Shown here: positions 15,444 through 28,824 of the stretch, piece after piece
Numbering within the stretch: position 1 is the stretch's first letter
Layout: every line of letters starts with the position of its first letter
Source of the DNA: Gorsachius magnificus
Taxonomy: Eukaryota > Chordata > Aves > Pelecaniformes > Ardeidae
Length of the DNA stretch: 64,000 nucleotides
Assembly (NCBI GenBank): GCA_034008185.1
Contig: CM067089.1
Span: 22,416,213 to 22,480,212 of the forward strand
Direction: 5' to 3'
The notes under the pieces: model-generated
What the model was told of the DNA's origin: nothing
Databases searched by the model: none
The model's input: the letters and a program-made list of their open reading frames with translations, nothing else
Position numbers and translations under genes: made by a program

Positions 15444-17193
15444 GTGCCATCTTTGCTGGAGAAAAGCAACACACATCAAGCAAGGAAAATCAGTTCTAGA
15501 TTTCAGATAGTTCAATTTAAGAATGCTGACCAGCTAAAATTAGTTGAGTTGTGGAACAAGAAGAATAGGATCTAATGAAAAGCTAGCTTTGTTTCTTCTG
15601 AGCGAAGCCACTTTATTATTTTAACAGTTACATTCTTCCTATATTCTGCCATATATTTCTGATCTCATGCTATCTCTTCCAACCCTAATTGCACAGCTAG
15701 GTTCTTTTACTTTCATAATTTTATAAAATACTTCTGATAATTATCTAAGTTCCCCAAGATCCTTTGAGCAAAGGACCGAATAAACTCTTTTCCCCACCTC
15801 CACATTTTTAGAAGATGCTGTTCACAGCCCCTACCTTAGTATGACTTTGTTTCCAAAGTGTATTTTTTTGAGACTACAGCAATGGGGAAAAAAAAAATAC
15901 ACCAAAACACACCACAAAACACCAAAGTCACCTCGCAGGATCTTGTTAGTAAGAAGACACTGTCATCAGATTGGTGGCCAGTCAGTGGAACCAAGGTATT
16001 TCTCAGTTATAGGTACTATGAGTCTTCAAGAGCAGGAAAAGGGAGCTAAATCAGTGATGCAAGAGGAAGAGGTGAACAGAGGAGCTGAAAGGGTTTAAAA
16101 TCGGAAGTATCCTTCCTTTGGCTCCCTCCTCCCCTTTTCCGGAAAGTGCGGGCAGGCAGTTTCAACCTTTCCAGTTTATTTAACTGGCTTAACAGAGGGT
16201 CCTACAGGTCACAAATAAGCTTTTTAAATAAAAAGCACAAGTTGAAATCAATCGTGGATATATCAAAACTTAAGGACAGGCCAATTTTATTACTCGAGGT
16301 GGAATTAAAAACCACTGCAGCCTTCTTTCAATAGCAGATTCACATAACAAGACCTCTTCGCTAACTGAATGCAAATAGAGGTTCCTTAGAATGAAAGCAC
16401 TTTTGACCCATTCTTCTACAAAAAACAAATGAAAAAACACCTAGGTTTGTATCCAAAGCTAGTATTGCTTAAGGACAACTACATTCTTTAAAACAGTCTA
16501 GATTATTTTCACTACAGCATTCAAACTTTAAAATTTTAAAATGTTTCTGCTAGAGAGATTATTCCTGCTTCCTTAAACCCTGTACATTAACAAGTTTTCT
16601 GATACCCTTTCCTTTTCAAATCTATAACAGTGGAACACTTTCCAAGCATCCGACTGGCACATCATACGAGATGAGTGAACACCATCATGACAAAAAACAA
16701 AGTGAGCATCTTATGGGTGCCATTGAAAGATGTTAAAAAAAATACTGGCCTGTGCTGAGTAGGATCAAGTGAAATGTGGGCAAAATATGAACTGCATTAC
16801 ATGTAGAGTTTATTAGCAGCCTCATACAGCTGCTCAAATTCAGGCATCTAATACGGGGATGTGAACAGCTGGTACCATCACCTGCTGTTCCTGCAGAGTG
16901 AAAGGGAGTGTGTGACCTTCCGCTGCAGCACATGGGTCTTGTGCCTGTGAACGAGTACCAGGATGGGTTGCAAAACGCAGTAATGTTAAGAACTGCCATC
17001 CGAAAAGAAACTACAATTTAAAGGCAGCTGAATGAGAATGAACTTCACTTTCAGATTTTTAATGGATTGTTAGAAAAAGCAAAAGAGAGAAAACAGTTTG
17101 CAAAATTTAAGTTGATGTTGCCTCTGACACAAAACTTTAATAGTCATTTACCAACCATTAAATTAAGAATTCCAGGATGCCTATGATGGTCTT

Positions 17194-17205
17194 CCCCCCC
17201 CCCCC
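17194..17205 (+). repeat. Poly-C tract (C12)
   Basis: A homopolymer run in AT-rich intron sequence. Confidence 0.9.
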
Positions 17206-20200
17206 AATTTAATAATATATTTCTTCAGCAATTTCTTTTTTGTTGAAGAAAACATTTTCTTACCCAATTATTTAACTACCATTCAGCTACTCTGTTAGAG
17301 TTGCTCATCCTACAATATCTGAATATTCTCGTTGCTTTTCTCCTGTTTCCAACACTCTTGGCAAAGCCTCTTCCCTGAGAAAAATTACTTTTTTTATTTA
17401 GCAAACACAGACATTTCTTCCCGTATGTTCTTAATGAAGCAGAAGCCTTTGTGATGAAAGCGTTCAGACTCCTGTATCACGCAAAGAAGTCATATACTTT
17501 CAGAAAATTTTGTTGCTTAGAACTTACCTCTTTGCCAATCAAAAATCTAGTTCTCCTACAATATCATAGTACTCCTGTTTCAACTGGAAGTCTCTTCTTG
17601 TTGACCATGTTTTAACAGACTGGTGCGTATTCGAGGAAAAGTATTTCCTACACCTTTGTGTTCATCATCAACAATGTTCTCCCCAGTCCCTGTGCAAGCC
17701 TGATCACATCTGAAGTGCTAATTTCATACTGAGGCAGAATGTATTTAAGAGAGTGGAAGCACAGAAGTAAAATTTTATATTTGCACTTCAGACACTGAAA
17801 AAACAAATGTTTTAACCAAGAGCTGAGTATGCAAAGAAAAACATAATATTTCTGAATGAAAAATGTGAAAACCTCAGACTGAAGCGAAAACCAGCTAATG
17901 ATGTCTCCTCCCATACTGCCGTGACAGCCATGTGAGTTATTACAGAACTATTACGGGCCACTATAAACTGTCTAATCCCGCTTTGAAGAATATCCAAGTT
18001 CCTAAGTGCAGTTACTAAAGATGCTTACATAAGCAACCATATTTTACCACTGCCACTCATTTTATTTCTAGAATAAAGCCCCTCCCCTAGGCTATACCCA
18101 GATCTAATCGACTGTTCTCCTTCAATACACTATGATCAAGGTAACAACCACATCTTAATTTATTTCAACAATACCTCATACTTACATTTTGCCACCTAAA
18201 TTATTTAAGCAGTTATGAGGTAAATGGAATCTAATTCAACAGCCACTTGGCAGACTTCATCATTGTATCAAGAAAAATGGCAATTTCCTGAAAAGGAACA
18301 GGGCACAAAGATACATTTTAATAAAAAACTTCCTCCCAGAATTAAGTTAAACACAATCAAAAGTGAACAGCATTGTTCTGAAGTCTCTCATCTCATTTAA
18401 GTAGCACACATGTCAAGAATTATTTACAGTCATCCAAGCATTCAGACCCCTGCACCAAGCAAAGGCAGCATACACTTGCTGAAAGACTGCTCTGTTTACA
18501 ACTTACTGTTTCAATATGGCTAGGAATAACGTTCAGCTTACTGCTACAAGGACAGAACAGAAATTCTGATTTCTGAAGTGCTTATATTAGGGTATAGATA
18601 GAGGATCAAACAATCAAAGTACCACCATCACTGAAGAATTTAACATATTCAGCTAAAAAGCATTAATCAAGTGCACTCCTTGTGTATTACAATTGTGTAA
18701 TTGGAACTACAGTACAAAATGACATTAGCATACGCTGTCATGGAAACAGTTTATCAATCTATTCATTTTAACAAGATAGTTCAAGCCAGTATCACCCCAA
18801 ACTTTAGTTCTATTGCATATATGTGCAAGTTCTCATCTAACATGTTTCACTTTTACATTTCTACTCATCTCACATTGTCTTTTTTTGTCACAATGTCTCA
18901 CCCTGTTCCTCAACTGTCATGTAACTATACACCTATTTCACAACATGCTTGAATACAAAAGTAGTTTGAAATTGCAAGTTTAACTTCGCAATTGCACCAT
19001 GCAAAGACCACAGATACATTCATTTCATTAAGTGATGAGAAGTCTGTCTACCCATGCCCTTAACCTAAACAAGAAATATCCAAATATAATTAGAGTTCAA
19101 AGCAAGAGCAGGTTGCTTTAACACTTCCAATGGCACTTCCAAGTCACATGGATGCAGTACATCATACAATACTAATGCAGATCTATCAATTTTCTACAAT
19201 AACTATGACTAGTTGATAAATACTCCTTCTCAAGATGGGTTTTATTTCCTAAAATTTTATGTTGACTTATACTGATTCACTGTCCCTAGAAGATTTACAT
19301 ATATTTAACTCACTCTATTAACAAATCCACCGATTTCTGTTCACTCCCAAACTTTTTCCCCAGAAAGTATCTGTTGATAACACCAACACTAGAATGAACG
19401 CACTTCAAACTCATCCATGACATGACATTTCCATCTTTTTCACCTCAGAATCCATCACATCACAAGACCTCAGACCCTACCTTTAAGCCACTGTATTATA
19501 GGCAATATATACCAAATGTTCTTTTCTTTGTTGCTTTTAGAGGTGCTGTAAAGCAAGTCAAAATTATGTCATCTAAAAGATGATGGGAGTTTTCATAGGA
19601 CTGCATGCAGCTGTAAGTTTTATAGCTCTTTCCTGGACAAATTTGCTGTCTTGTATCATTTCTCTAAAGGCAAAAGCAAAAGCAAGATCTTGACTATCCA
19701 TCCAAAATTTTATTTAAGAACTTACAATGAGGAGGTCCAGAATGTGTTGAAAAAAAAACCCTTCAGCAATAATCTATTCCACAATACTGATATAGCAGAC
19801 AAACTAGGTACAGTTACCTTAAAAAGAAAAAGCTCTTGCAAGTTTACCTCAAATGGGTAAGCCACCAACCGCACATCCCTCACTATTAACACTCCCTAGC
19901 TAATCAACTTGCTATTTTCATTACTCTGCTACTTTTACACTTACCTTTAAATCCATCCAGTTCTACCTCTCTTCTTGCTGGCTTTTTTCTTCCACACTAA
20001 TTATTGAGAGAAGCAGCACTTTATCACACACCCCTGCACTATTCCTGAAAAAAGGATATTTTGTCCAATTGAATCGTCTTTCAAACCTCTCCTTCGAACT
20101 CACATCTTGCTAAAAACCATGTTAGGGATCAGCCAACAGCAGCATGTTTATAGGACAAATGGAGGTAGTCATTAAGGAAAACCCTCAAGTGTTTAACAAC

Positions 20201-23200
20201 TTTGTATACTTAATGACTTCTCTCTGCTTCTGCCCTCTTAAGCTACAAACACTTTGAGGTGAGGAATGCTTCAGCATGCTTGTTGTGTATGTACAGCCAA
20301 CGCTTCTTGCCAGTCCTACTACATATTATGCAGCTATATAAATATGCACCTGCACTTTCTGACACAAGTTATTGCTTCTTTGAAGTAAATCACCTTTAGG
20401 ACGCTGTTTTTAACAGGTTAGATGGAAGCAGTTTAGTGAGAAAACAGTTAAATGAAGGAAAGGTGACAGAACAGAAAAGCTTTATATTTAATAAACTTCT
20501 ACTGGAATTCAGTAATTTCATGTACACTCCTACTTCTAAAGGGTTTTTACTATGATGCAAATTAGCCTAATTGGCCACAATTGCTTTTAACTAGTCTTGA
20601 CCAAAGCAAAGACATCATCATCAAAAAAACCTGGAATAAAACCTCCATGGATTACTTAAGGGGCACCTTAACTCAACGGAGCATCTGGTACTGCCTTTCT
20701 ACCAAATCAAACTGCAATTTATTGCCCTCTAATGTATGTACATTAGGCCATTTCCTTTATGGCTGCACTTCACACAGAAGTAGTAACTGAAGGAAATAAT
20801 GGAGTGCCCAACAAGTGGGAAAGTAATTGCTCAACAAGCGTGGAACAAGAGGGAGTCAGTTGCGCACCGTGCACATGTGGCAGCTCTTCAGAGCCCAGCC
20901 CTGCAGTGGTAACAGAAGGCTGGTGTTACAGAACAAGCCCACTGTGGGAACTCTGCCAAGCAACAGCCAGGAGTGCTTGTCCATCTAAATCCTTGGGTCC
21001 TTAAGGATTAGGGGTCAGGAAACAATTCCTTCCAACAGCACCACCTCCTGCCTGTACCTGCCAGTCATTAGCCATGCACAGATGGAAGACTGTTAAGCTC
21101 CAAGCTCTACTCTTCAATTGCACCCAAAGAACTGTATTAAAAGTTTAATGCTTAGGTGGTATCACAAGAGTGGTAGCGCTGGATTGCAGAAGGGACAGTT
21201 AAGATGCCCTGACTTCAACAGAAATGCAGAAATACCTTGTGTGAAGACCATCTTACTGGGTTGGTTGGGTTTTTTGCTCTAGATACTCCCAGAGTCACTC
21301 TACTACTTTTGAATTTATTCAGTAAGTCTCTTACTACTCAGAAACACAAAATAGAAGATGAACACAAGAGCTAAAAAGTTATTAAATTAAGGATGCTACA
21401 CAACCACAGCATTAGCTCTTTCTGCCTGTTCAGTCTTAGAATCTTTCAGTTATAATCTTCCCCTTCTCAGGAGTCCCAGTTTCATTCAGTAACCTATGTT
21501 GAAGGGCTCAGTGAATAATTCAACAGAATCAAGTAGAGTTCAGAGTGACCCCATCCATACCGGACTCCTCACACACTCTGCATAAATGCTGTCCCACACA
21601 CAACAGAAAAGCCTTGGAAAAGGTTATGGTGCTTGTCTTGGTGCATCTACAAGCTTCACAAATACTAACAGTTATCCTTCATCAAGCACATTCCTCCTCT
21701 TTCTTCCTTTACACAGAAAAGAAATTAAATACTAAGTGAAATTATGACAATCTTGGTGATAGTTTTGGGCACGAGAAATTCATGCCCCAAGTCTCCTAGT
21801 GCAGCTACCATTCTTAGGGCACATTAGTGTCACTCCAGGAAAATTGCTTAGAAAGTAAAGCACAAAATCAGCAACCACCTGGGAAAAGTCTGGTTTATTA
21901 TTTCTTCAATAACACCATTAAAATCTATGCCAAAAATATCAATGGAAACCTATTATCTGAGGGAAATTCAAACACCTCAGCCATAAGACAGTCATTTGAT
22001 GCTACAACGAGATTAAAAAGAAGATTAATCTCTCTCAAAGAGAGTATTTGGAACTACCTGCAACTTCAAAGCAAAAATACTGCATTGGTTTACATTCTCT
22101 GTGCGCTTGGAAGGATGCCTGCATTCATGAAGACTAGGAACTTGCTTTTAAAATGACAACTTGTACTGCATCATCTGAACACAATTCACAAAAACCAAAT
22201 CTGGATTCAGTCTGCAAGCAAAGCATCAAATTAAGGTTGTCACCTTAATCTTCATGTTTCTTATAGTAAGAAGGTAACAGAAAATAATTAGAGAAATTAA
22301 TTACCACTTCTGTTCAATGTGTCAGGTCATTCAATATGGACTAAAATTGTATTGCCACTCCCCAATTAGAGTGAGTCTGAGTTAAAGTTATGGAAGAAAC
22401 CTTACTCTGTCTTTCCTAACCTTTCTTACATCCTTTCCACTCTTCTAAAAAATTTTATAGAGAATGCAACAAAAGCTAAACATTGGCCTGAGTTGCTTGG
22501 TCTTCCAAAATACCAAGTTAACATGCATGGATACCTGTTACTTAAAAAAAAAAAAATTAAAAGATATTTCTTTTTAAGTTACCACAGGAACAGACACAAC
22601 CTAGGAGACCAGTGAGTCTTCTAGGTCTTTTATATGAAGCTGATACAAAACAGAAAAAAAAAGCTTGGGTGATTTTTATTTTTTTAATGTCTGCTCTAGA
22701 TAACATTGCAAACCTTCAATGCAAACAAAGGGAGAAGTATCACAGCTTACAGTCCAGACACTGCCTGCAGAAACTAAAGATACAAATAATAAATAAAATA
22801 CCACATTCCTCTTAGCTGCAAAGTGCAAAGTAACAAGCATTGCAGCACTATACGTATCACACATCCATATCGTCTAATTCCTATACTTCTTTAAAAAAAA
22901 CATTATTTTCTCTGATTTCTTAACTTGAATAGACCACAATTAATATCTCTGATTCCGTTCAAATTAGCACTGCAATGACATTGAGAACAGGCAACACATT
23001 TATATTTACTACTGATTTACCACTTCTTAAAAGTAGATCTTTCAGAAAAAGTTCAGACATTAATCCCAAATCAGGATAAAATTCCTGTACTGTTTTATAT
23101 GCATGTCACATTTTTCCCCTAAAAACTGAGTTTCCAGAGCTCAGACATGAGAAAATGAGTGTGCAATCAAATCTACATACCAGAAAACTGATGGCTACAG

Positions 23201-25589
23201 TAACAAGTATATTAAGTCAGTACACTGGGCAAAGGTTCTCTTACGGTTACAGTCATTTGACCTTTAGCCAGCTCTTAATGCCCCAGCCAACCCTCTAAAG
23301 ATGGAGATTTGCAGCAGCTTCTTGTCTGAAATAAGCCATGAAAAGATTCTTCTGAACCCACTGTACAAGCATTCATTTAAAATGTCATGAATGTGCATGA
23401 AATCAGAGTGCTTCTAACAGCTTACTTTGCAGCTTCTGTTTAAATGCACTAACTCTGAACCACCAGAGGATAAAAGGACTCAAACCTTCCAGTCTGGCAC
23501 TTATGGACCTAAAATATACACAAGCACCTCTTCACAGGTGTGTTTACCTAGTTTAAACCTTATTTAAATAGACTCTTGATGCACACACTTTCCACAAACA
23601 CCTGCTTCTCCCACTGCAGTGCTGACTTGTACAAGGCAGTTGTATTCAGTCATTTTCTGTCCTAAAGCCATCCTACACACCAGTAAGCAGCACTTCAGTC
23701 ATGAAAATCCTGCTTACTGACTCATCCCCCCCAGACAGAGCAAAGCACAAGCTCTGCAATGAGGAGAATGACTACAGAAGTACCTGCTCTTACCTCTACA
23801 TCATACTGGAATGGTCTGAAGACTTCAACAGCCACAGCAAGATTTAAGGAAAACCAATCCTCATCAGATCATGGAAAAGCAGACTTATAATTAATTCGTA
23901 TTTCCAGACAAGTTGTGGTTATAAAACCTCTCCCTACTGAGCTCAAGAGCATCCTAAGTTGGAAACACTCATGAAAGAGAAGATGCTCAGTTACCACTCA
24001 ACGTCAAAAAGAAGCTTCCTTTTGTTGACCTAAATCCATAACAAGACTGACAAGATGAACAAATATTTCAACATCCAGACACATTTTCTAGATACTCAGC
24101 TTACTTTAAAAAGCAGTCAAAAGGAAGTAGTGGTGACAGTGACCCTAGATCCAAACTTGTATCAATACTAAGGCTTCCATCAGCTTTAAAATGACCTTTG
24201 AAGATGTAGTTGTATTTCAGTTTTGCATGCATGGACAAAAGCTCGATAGTCACTGCTTTTTCTAAGCATTGGAAATACAAGACACTACACCACACTTAGG
24301 CTTATGGTGCTTATCCTAGTACAACAAGCACTCAGATATTAAATTTATCTTGGAGTAACTTATGCATCACCCATAATGACAGAACGTCTATTTTTCCTTT
24401 CTATTTTTCAGGCAACTTCTACCAATAATAATTAAAATATACATAGCCCATAGAAGTGTAAAAATGGCATACAGTAAACCAAGTGACAGTGGATCAGAGC
24501 AAACATGCTGTTAATTTTCAAATTATTAAACTGCTTTTATAAAGCTATGTAAAATTGCCACAGAAATTAAGTTTCTCTGTCAGAATTTTAAAGAGCAACA
24601 TCATTCCACATAATTCAGGTCCAAGGCCCTTAGCTAGGTATGCCAAACTGTAGAAGTGAAGTTACTCTTACCATAATCACAGGATTGTTTGTGCTGAGCA
24701 ACAGCATCTTCTCTAGATGCTTCCTTCAAGAACCCATTTAGACATTACGATGGGATGGGATACCACTACTTAGTTGCAGGCAAGCTTTTACTATTTTGGT
24801 AATCAAATAAAACACATTATGTAATTTAGTTACTCTTGAGGAGCAATACTTTGAAGTGGGAATCTTTAGCTGCTGGAGGCATACAGTGCATCTTTATACC
24901 CCTGACCAGGGTATTTCAGCATCACAGTCATGACAGAGTTAATACCCACTAGCTCAGAGGAGAACAAAAGGTACTCCACTGCAACATGCCTAACATTTAC
25001 ATTGCCTCTCTTTGCTCATTAAACAGGTTTTGGTTAAATAATGAACAAACTGTATTACAGACTCCGATGAGAATTCCAAAATTATAAATCAACTGGTAAA
25101 GCCCAGAGGAGAATGAAGGGAGTGGGAGGGAAGGAAGGATAATATTGACTAATATAAAGGGCGCAGCTTGACAGTGGATATTCCTGCCACACCTGATCAA
25201 ACATGCTCCATGGGGGAGGGGAAGGGAGGGCGAGAGCAAGAGGGGAGATGGGACAAGGCAGCCTGAAATTTGCATCCGGAACAGATTAAAATGGGTTCTT
25301 GGGGGATTGAGAAAATACATAATATATATTACTATAAATGCAAAATTGTACTAAAAGCTAACTCAAATGTCAAAGATTACAGCTTGAATAAATTTAAATA
25401 TAAAAGCAATGTGTTTCCATGAGCTAATGAAAGAGACATGAAAGGAAGGTCTAGGCAGAAAAAAACCCAAAAAAACAACAAACCACACACAAAAAACCCT
25501 AAGCTTGGACTTTTCATTGCCTAGAAGATGAGGCAGGAGACTCTATATCATCCAAAGTATTGCTTGGGAACCAGCCCATGTCTAGAACT

Positions 25590-25621
25590 GGGGGGGGGAG
25601 AAAAAAAAAAAAAAAAAAAAA
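25590..25621 (+). repeat. G9-AG-A21 homopurine tract
   Basis: Nine G residues, AG, and twenty-one A residues form a 32-base purine strand, which could take a triplex structure or be length-variable. Confidence 0.9.
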
Positions 25622-27078
25622 GGAGCATAGTAATGATGTCCTATCTCAAGACACCAGTGGTAAATAGCAGTCACTGAAGCTGAAATGACCTGTTTAAGAG
25701 AGCCCCATGTAGTCAAACCAACACGCTATCATCACCATATACAAGGCCAATTATTATCTCAGCATGAACCACACTTACATGATGACTAATACTTACAGGG
25801 AGTCTCTGAATCATTCAGTACATTAAACTTTGCTTTCTTTAACACAAGCGGATAGTGGGCTTGCATTTTTCCCCAACAAGTCAACAGCACATTGTATCTA
25901 GCTATTCTAGATAAACGGCCAGTCCCTGACATTTACTCATACTGCATTTATTTGAGCATCCTGACATTCCCTGCTCTTGTTGATGAGAAGAGGTATTTGC
26001 AATAATGGCAAAGAATTTCAGGAGTCTTATTTTAAAGAAAATTTTATCTCACAGAAGGAAGAGAAGGAAAATTTCCTCCCAAAACACTTTTGGTGACTGT
26101 ATGCATATCCTACAAAAGATTAGTGAGGTTACAAAAAACCACAAATCTAGACTGTCACATAGCCTGGGTACAAGCATAACATCCAGAACAAAGATACTAT
26201 CCAGAAACACAGAGTGTGCAGGAGCTCCCTAAGATGTCATGACCTGACAGAAGAGTCCCGCTCACAATCAAGGGAAGTTCACCTGGCAAAGAAAAGTAAA
26301 GCATTACACTTACAGGCAGCCACAAAAGAGGAAGGAATAAGGGCTTAAACTGGCACGTGTCCTCAGCGCCTCTCATCAGCACCTGGCAGCGGCACTACTG
26401 TACTTCTAGGGAACATAGTTTTTATGGGATTTCAGGCTCAGAACGGGTACACTTTGCAATCAGAAGTGCAAAAAGTCCATCTCAAACTTAGGTTGAGTGC
26501 AGTTCTGAACACTCACTGTAATAAAGGGACCAGAAATAAATCTTACTTTCAAATATTACAGTCAGTAAGACAAACCCTGGGAAGAACCAACAGAATGCAC
26601 ACGCAGCTCAGGATTAGCCTTACTTCCAGACTCTCAACATATACTCAGGTTACACTTAAACAAATCACTCCTAAAACTACAAAAAGAGAAAATGTGGGGG
26701 GAAAAGGGAGAAAGATAGGTTGTGTAAAAAAAAAAAGGTCAGAGTACACATCACAGCCTTGTGTTCTACCTCTGTAATCAGTATAGATTTCCAGTTCCTT
26801 TCAGTGCAACTGGTCACAGAGTAAGCCTTTCACTTCAAGATTCAGAAGACCCAAATGGAAAGTGAAGTCTGTGCTTTGCTTATTACTGGTAACTGATGAT
26901 GAAAACCAACGAACCAAAGAATGTGAGGAGAAAATGGATAACGGGAGGCTACTTTCTAGCAGGTTTTTCCCATCATTCACAGATCAGAAAGCATAAACAA
27001 AGCACAGAAAGACTACGCATAATAATACACCAGATATCTTATGTTACTACAAGTTTCAGTATACTGAAGAAACAAGCA

Positions 27079-27156
27079 TATTTATATATAAAAATATGTG
27101 TGTATATATACTCACAAAAATATATAGATAATACATACACATAAATATATATCTCC
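27079..27156 (+). repeat. AT-rich microsatellite-like tract
   Basis: TATATA, ATGTGTGT and CACATAAATATAT units alternate over about 80 bases, a short distance downstream of the second GBF1 coding exon in the sense of transcription. Confidence 0.7.
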
Positions 27157-27351
27157 AGATAGTGGCAGCAGTGGTATTTGCATACTAATTTATGTTGGTA
27201 TTATTTGTCTAAAAGTGTAGACGTATTTGCTCTTTTCTTGTTATTCAGTACATGACCTCTGGATAGTAAATAAGACAACAGTTATACCTGCACATTTATT
27301 TGCATATACCCTAGCAGGTACACATACCTGCTGATTTTTGTATAAGCTTAC

Positions 27352-27418
27352 CTGTTATATTATTCAGCACTTCTTTTAGGAGGCTAAAGCTATGCAGCAG
27401 GGGATCCCTTTCTTCATC
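27352..27418 (-). CDS. GBF1: GBF1 second coding exon (codons 33-54 plus one base)
   Basis: The minus strand shows a CTTCCTTCC tract and a CCTATAG acceptor, then 67 bases encoding DEERDPLLHSF and SLLKEVLNNIT, then one extra G before a GTAAG donor at 27351. It joins the previous exon in phase 0 and leaves phase 1 for the next. The peptide continues the GBF1 DCB domain exactly where expected. Relative to the human sequence as I recall it, the GHL of FGHLKE reads SLL here and NSIT reads NNIT. The short length, conserved frame and both splice sites make a pseudogene unlikely. The expected following exon (beginning with the ELSEIEPN-type peptide) was not found in the remaining 27 kb. Confidence 0.94.
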
Positions 27419-28718
27419 CTATAGGTTATATATAGGAAGGAAGTCATTATAATGAGGCAAACATATTCCTGAAGACAAATCTTAATAATGGATCTGTAAA
27501 GACCTCACCCTCATATTCACAGAAGTACTGTGGGTTGAGTTTATCACTGTCAGCACGCTTGCTCCATCAAAATCAAGAGAAGCATTTTTATTTTCCTCCT
27601 AGTGCTCCCCAATGTCATACAGCTCAAATGTCAAAGCATAGGTTCAAGACCGAGCATTCTGGTTTGGTTTTATTGTCCTTAGAAGTATTTCTGATTAGCC
27701 TTCCGTTGTTCAATAAATTTCAGAGCAAATCTACCTCATACCATATTGAAATGGCTCATCTGGATTTGCTATAATGTTAATCTATGCAGATTGTAATGGG
27801 AACAGAAATACAATGACATTTGATGCCATTAAAATAACTGGAAGAAAGAATCACAGGGCAAAATTTATATGAAAAGCTGCATCCTTTAGCTTTAGCCTAC
27901 CTTTACAATATTAAAATAAGGAGGAACAGCAGTTTCTCCAAGCTGTGTACATCCACAGCCACACCTCCTACTGGGTGGCAGTGAGCTCTAATGAAGAAAT
28001 GCCTGTTAGAAAGAAAAAGGCCCCCACCCTTTGACAAACTGAAACCACTGGTGCTGGATGACAGCCATCTGCTATTCATGTGACATTCTGAGGTGTACCA
28101 CAGATAGAGTATGCCACATGCACACATTTACTGTGGAAGACATGAACTGACCAACGCATCATTAGACTTGGAAACATTGTATTAATGGCTTTTAAAAAAC
28201 AAAAAGGGTTGAAACTATTAACAGGTTTCAGTCAGGAATATAGCTAGCAGTCACAAAACGGAGCTAAAAAAAAGACACTATGCCATATGAAAAATTAAAA
28301 AATACCCTATATATAATGACTTCCCCAGTTTTTATTTCATGGCTTTCATGATGAAGACTGTCATCTAAGAGGGCACAAAAGATATATAAAAACATTGTGC
28401 TAAATAACACCATTTTTTCAAAATCCCTGACATACCAGATGATAAAAGTCTAAATGAGATGATTCCCATGTGGAATACAATGTGGGGTTTTTTGTTTGTT
28501 TACAGGGTATATAGGTAGAAGATTTCCAGCTTTGTACCTCTTACAGTTGCTGGCACACAAGAAGCCAAAACTGCTCAGCATGAAACAACATGGGTTATTC
28601 CAACTTTACTTACAGAAGTACTACAATGAGCACTAAAAAAAGAAACAGAGATACTTTTCTAAAAGCAGGTGGTTTCTGCCACAACGTGAACAGGTAGCAA
28701 CAATTCAAGATAACTCAC
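27419..28718 (-). other. GBF1: GBF1 intron between coding exons 1 and 2
   Basis: A 1.3 kb intron bounded by a GTGAG donor at 28718 and a TATAG acceptor at 27419-27420 on the minus strand. It is AT-rich, with no open frame of note and no recognised repeat family. Confidence 0.9.
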
Positions 28719-28824
28719 CAGATGTGTGTGAGTGCTCCATCGGGCATTACGCTTTATGGCTCCCACCACCGCGTTGATTTCACCTTGTACAATGTAAATG
28801 TTCTTATCCACCATCCTGACAATC
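28719..28824 (-). CDS. GBF1: GBF1 exon with start codon (codons 1-32)
   Basis: On the minus strand a TTTATTTTCAG acceptor is followed by a 10-base 5' UTR remnant and an ATG at 28814-28812. The 32 codons begin MVDKNIYIVQGEIN, continue through VVGAIKRNARWS and end with THTHL before a GTGAG donor at 28718. This is the conserved N-terminus of GBF1, the first helix of the DCB domain. The coding part is 96 bases, so the exon ends in phase 0. Compared with the human protein as I remember it, I9 is V, I15 is A and P31 is H. The ATG is chosen because it matches the family start and sits just inside the exon. The exon before it must be non-coding. Confidence 0.95.

Larger units (their letters stand above)
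1..27351 (-). other. GBF1: Long GBF1 intron (incomplete), no exon recognised
   Basis: This AT-rich stretch follows the second GBF1 coding exon in the direction of transcription. Every open frame in it is short (under about 130 codons), lacks a recognisable domain and appears on either strand at random. I looked for the next GBF1 peptide (EPNVFLRPFLEVIR-type) and did not find it. Visible contents are simple sequence only: a 24-bp tandem duplication near 8.45 kb, an 11-bp tandem at 12048-12069, homopolymer runs near 15.43, 17.2 and 25.6 kb and an AT-rich microsatellite near 27.1 kb. No LINE, SINE, LTR or structured RNA gene was recognised by eye. A short or divergent exon could have been missed. 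Confidence 0.75.

Noticed and set aside
15650..15720. CTCTTCCAACCCTAAT stretch as a CR1 3' end
   Set aside because: Only a short word resembles the CR1 tail; the flanks do not, and no terminal octamer repeat is present.
1..27351. Further GBF1 exons (next expected peptide EPNVFLRPFLEVIR)
   Set aside because: No minus-strand stretch encoding it with splice sites was found. The exon probably lies beyond the window, though a manual scan can miss short exons.
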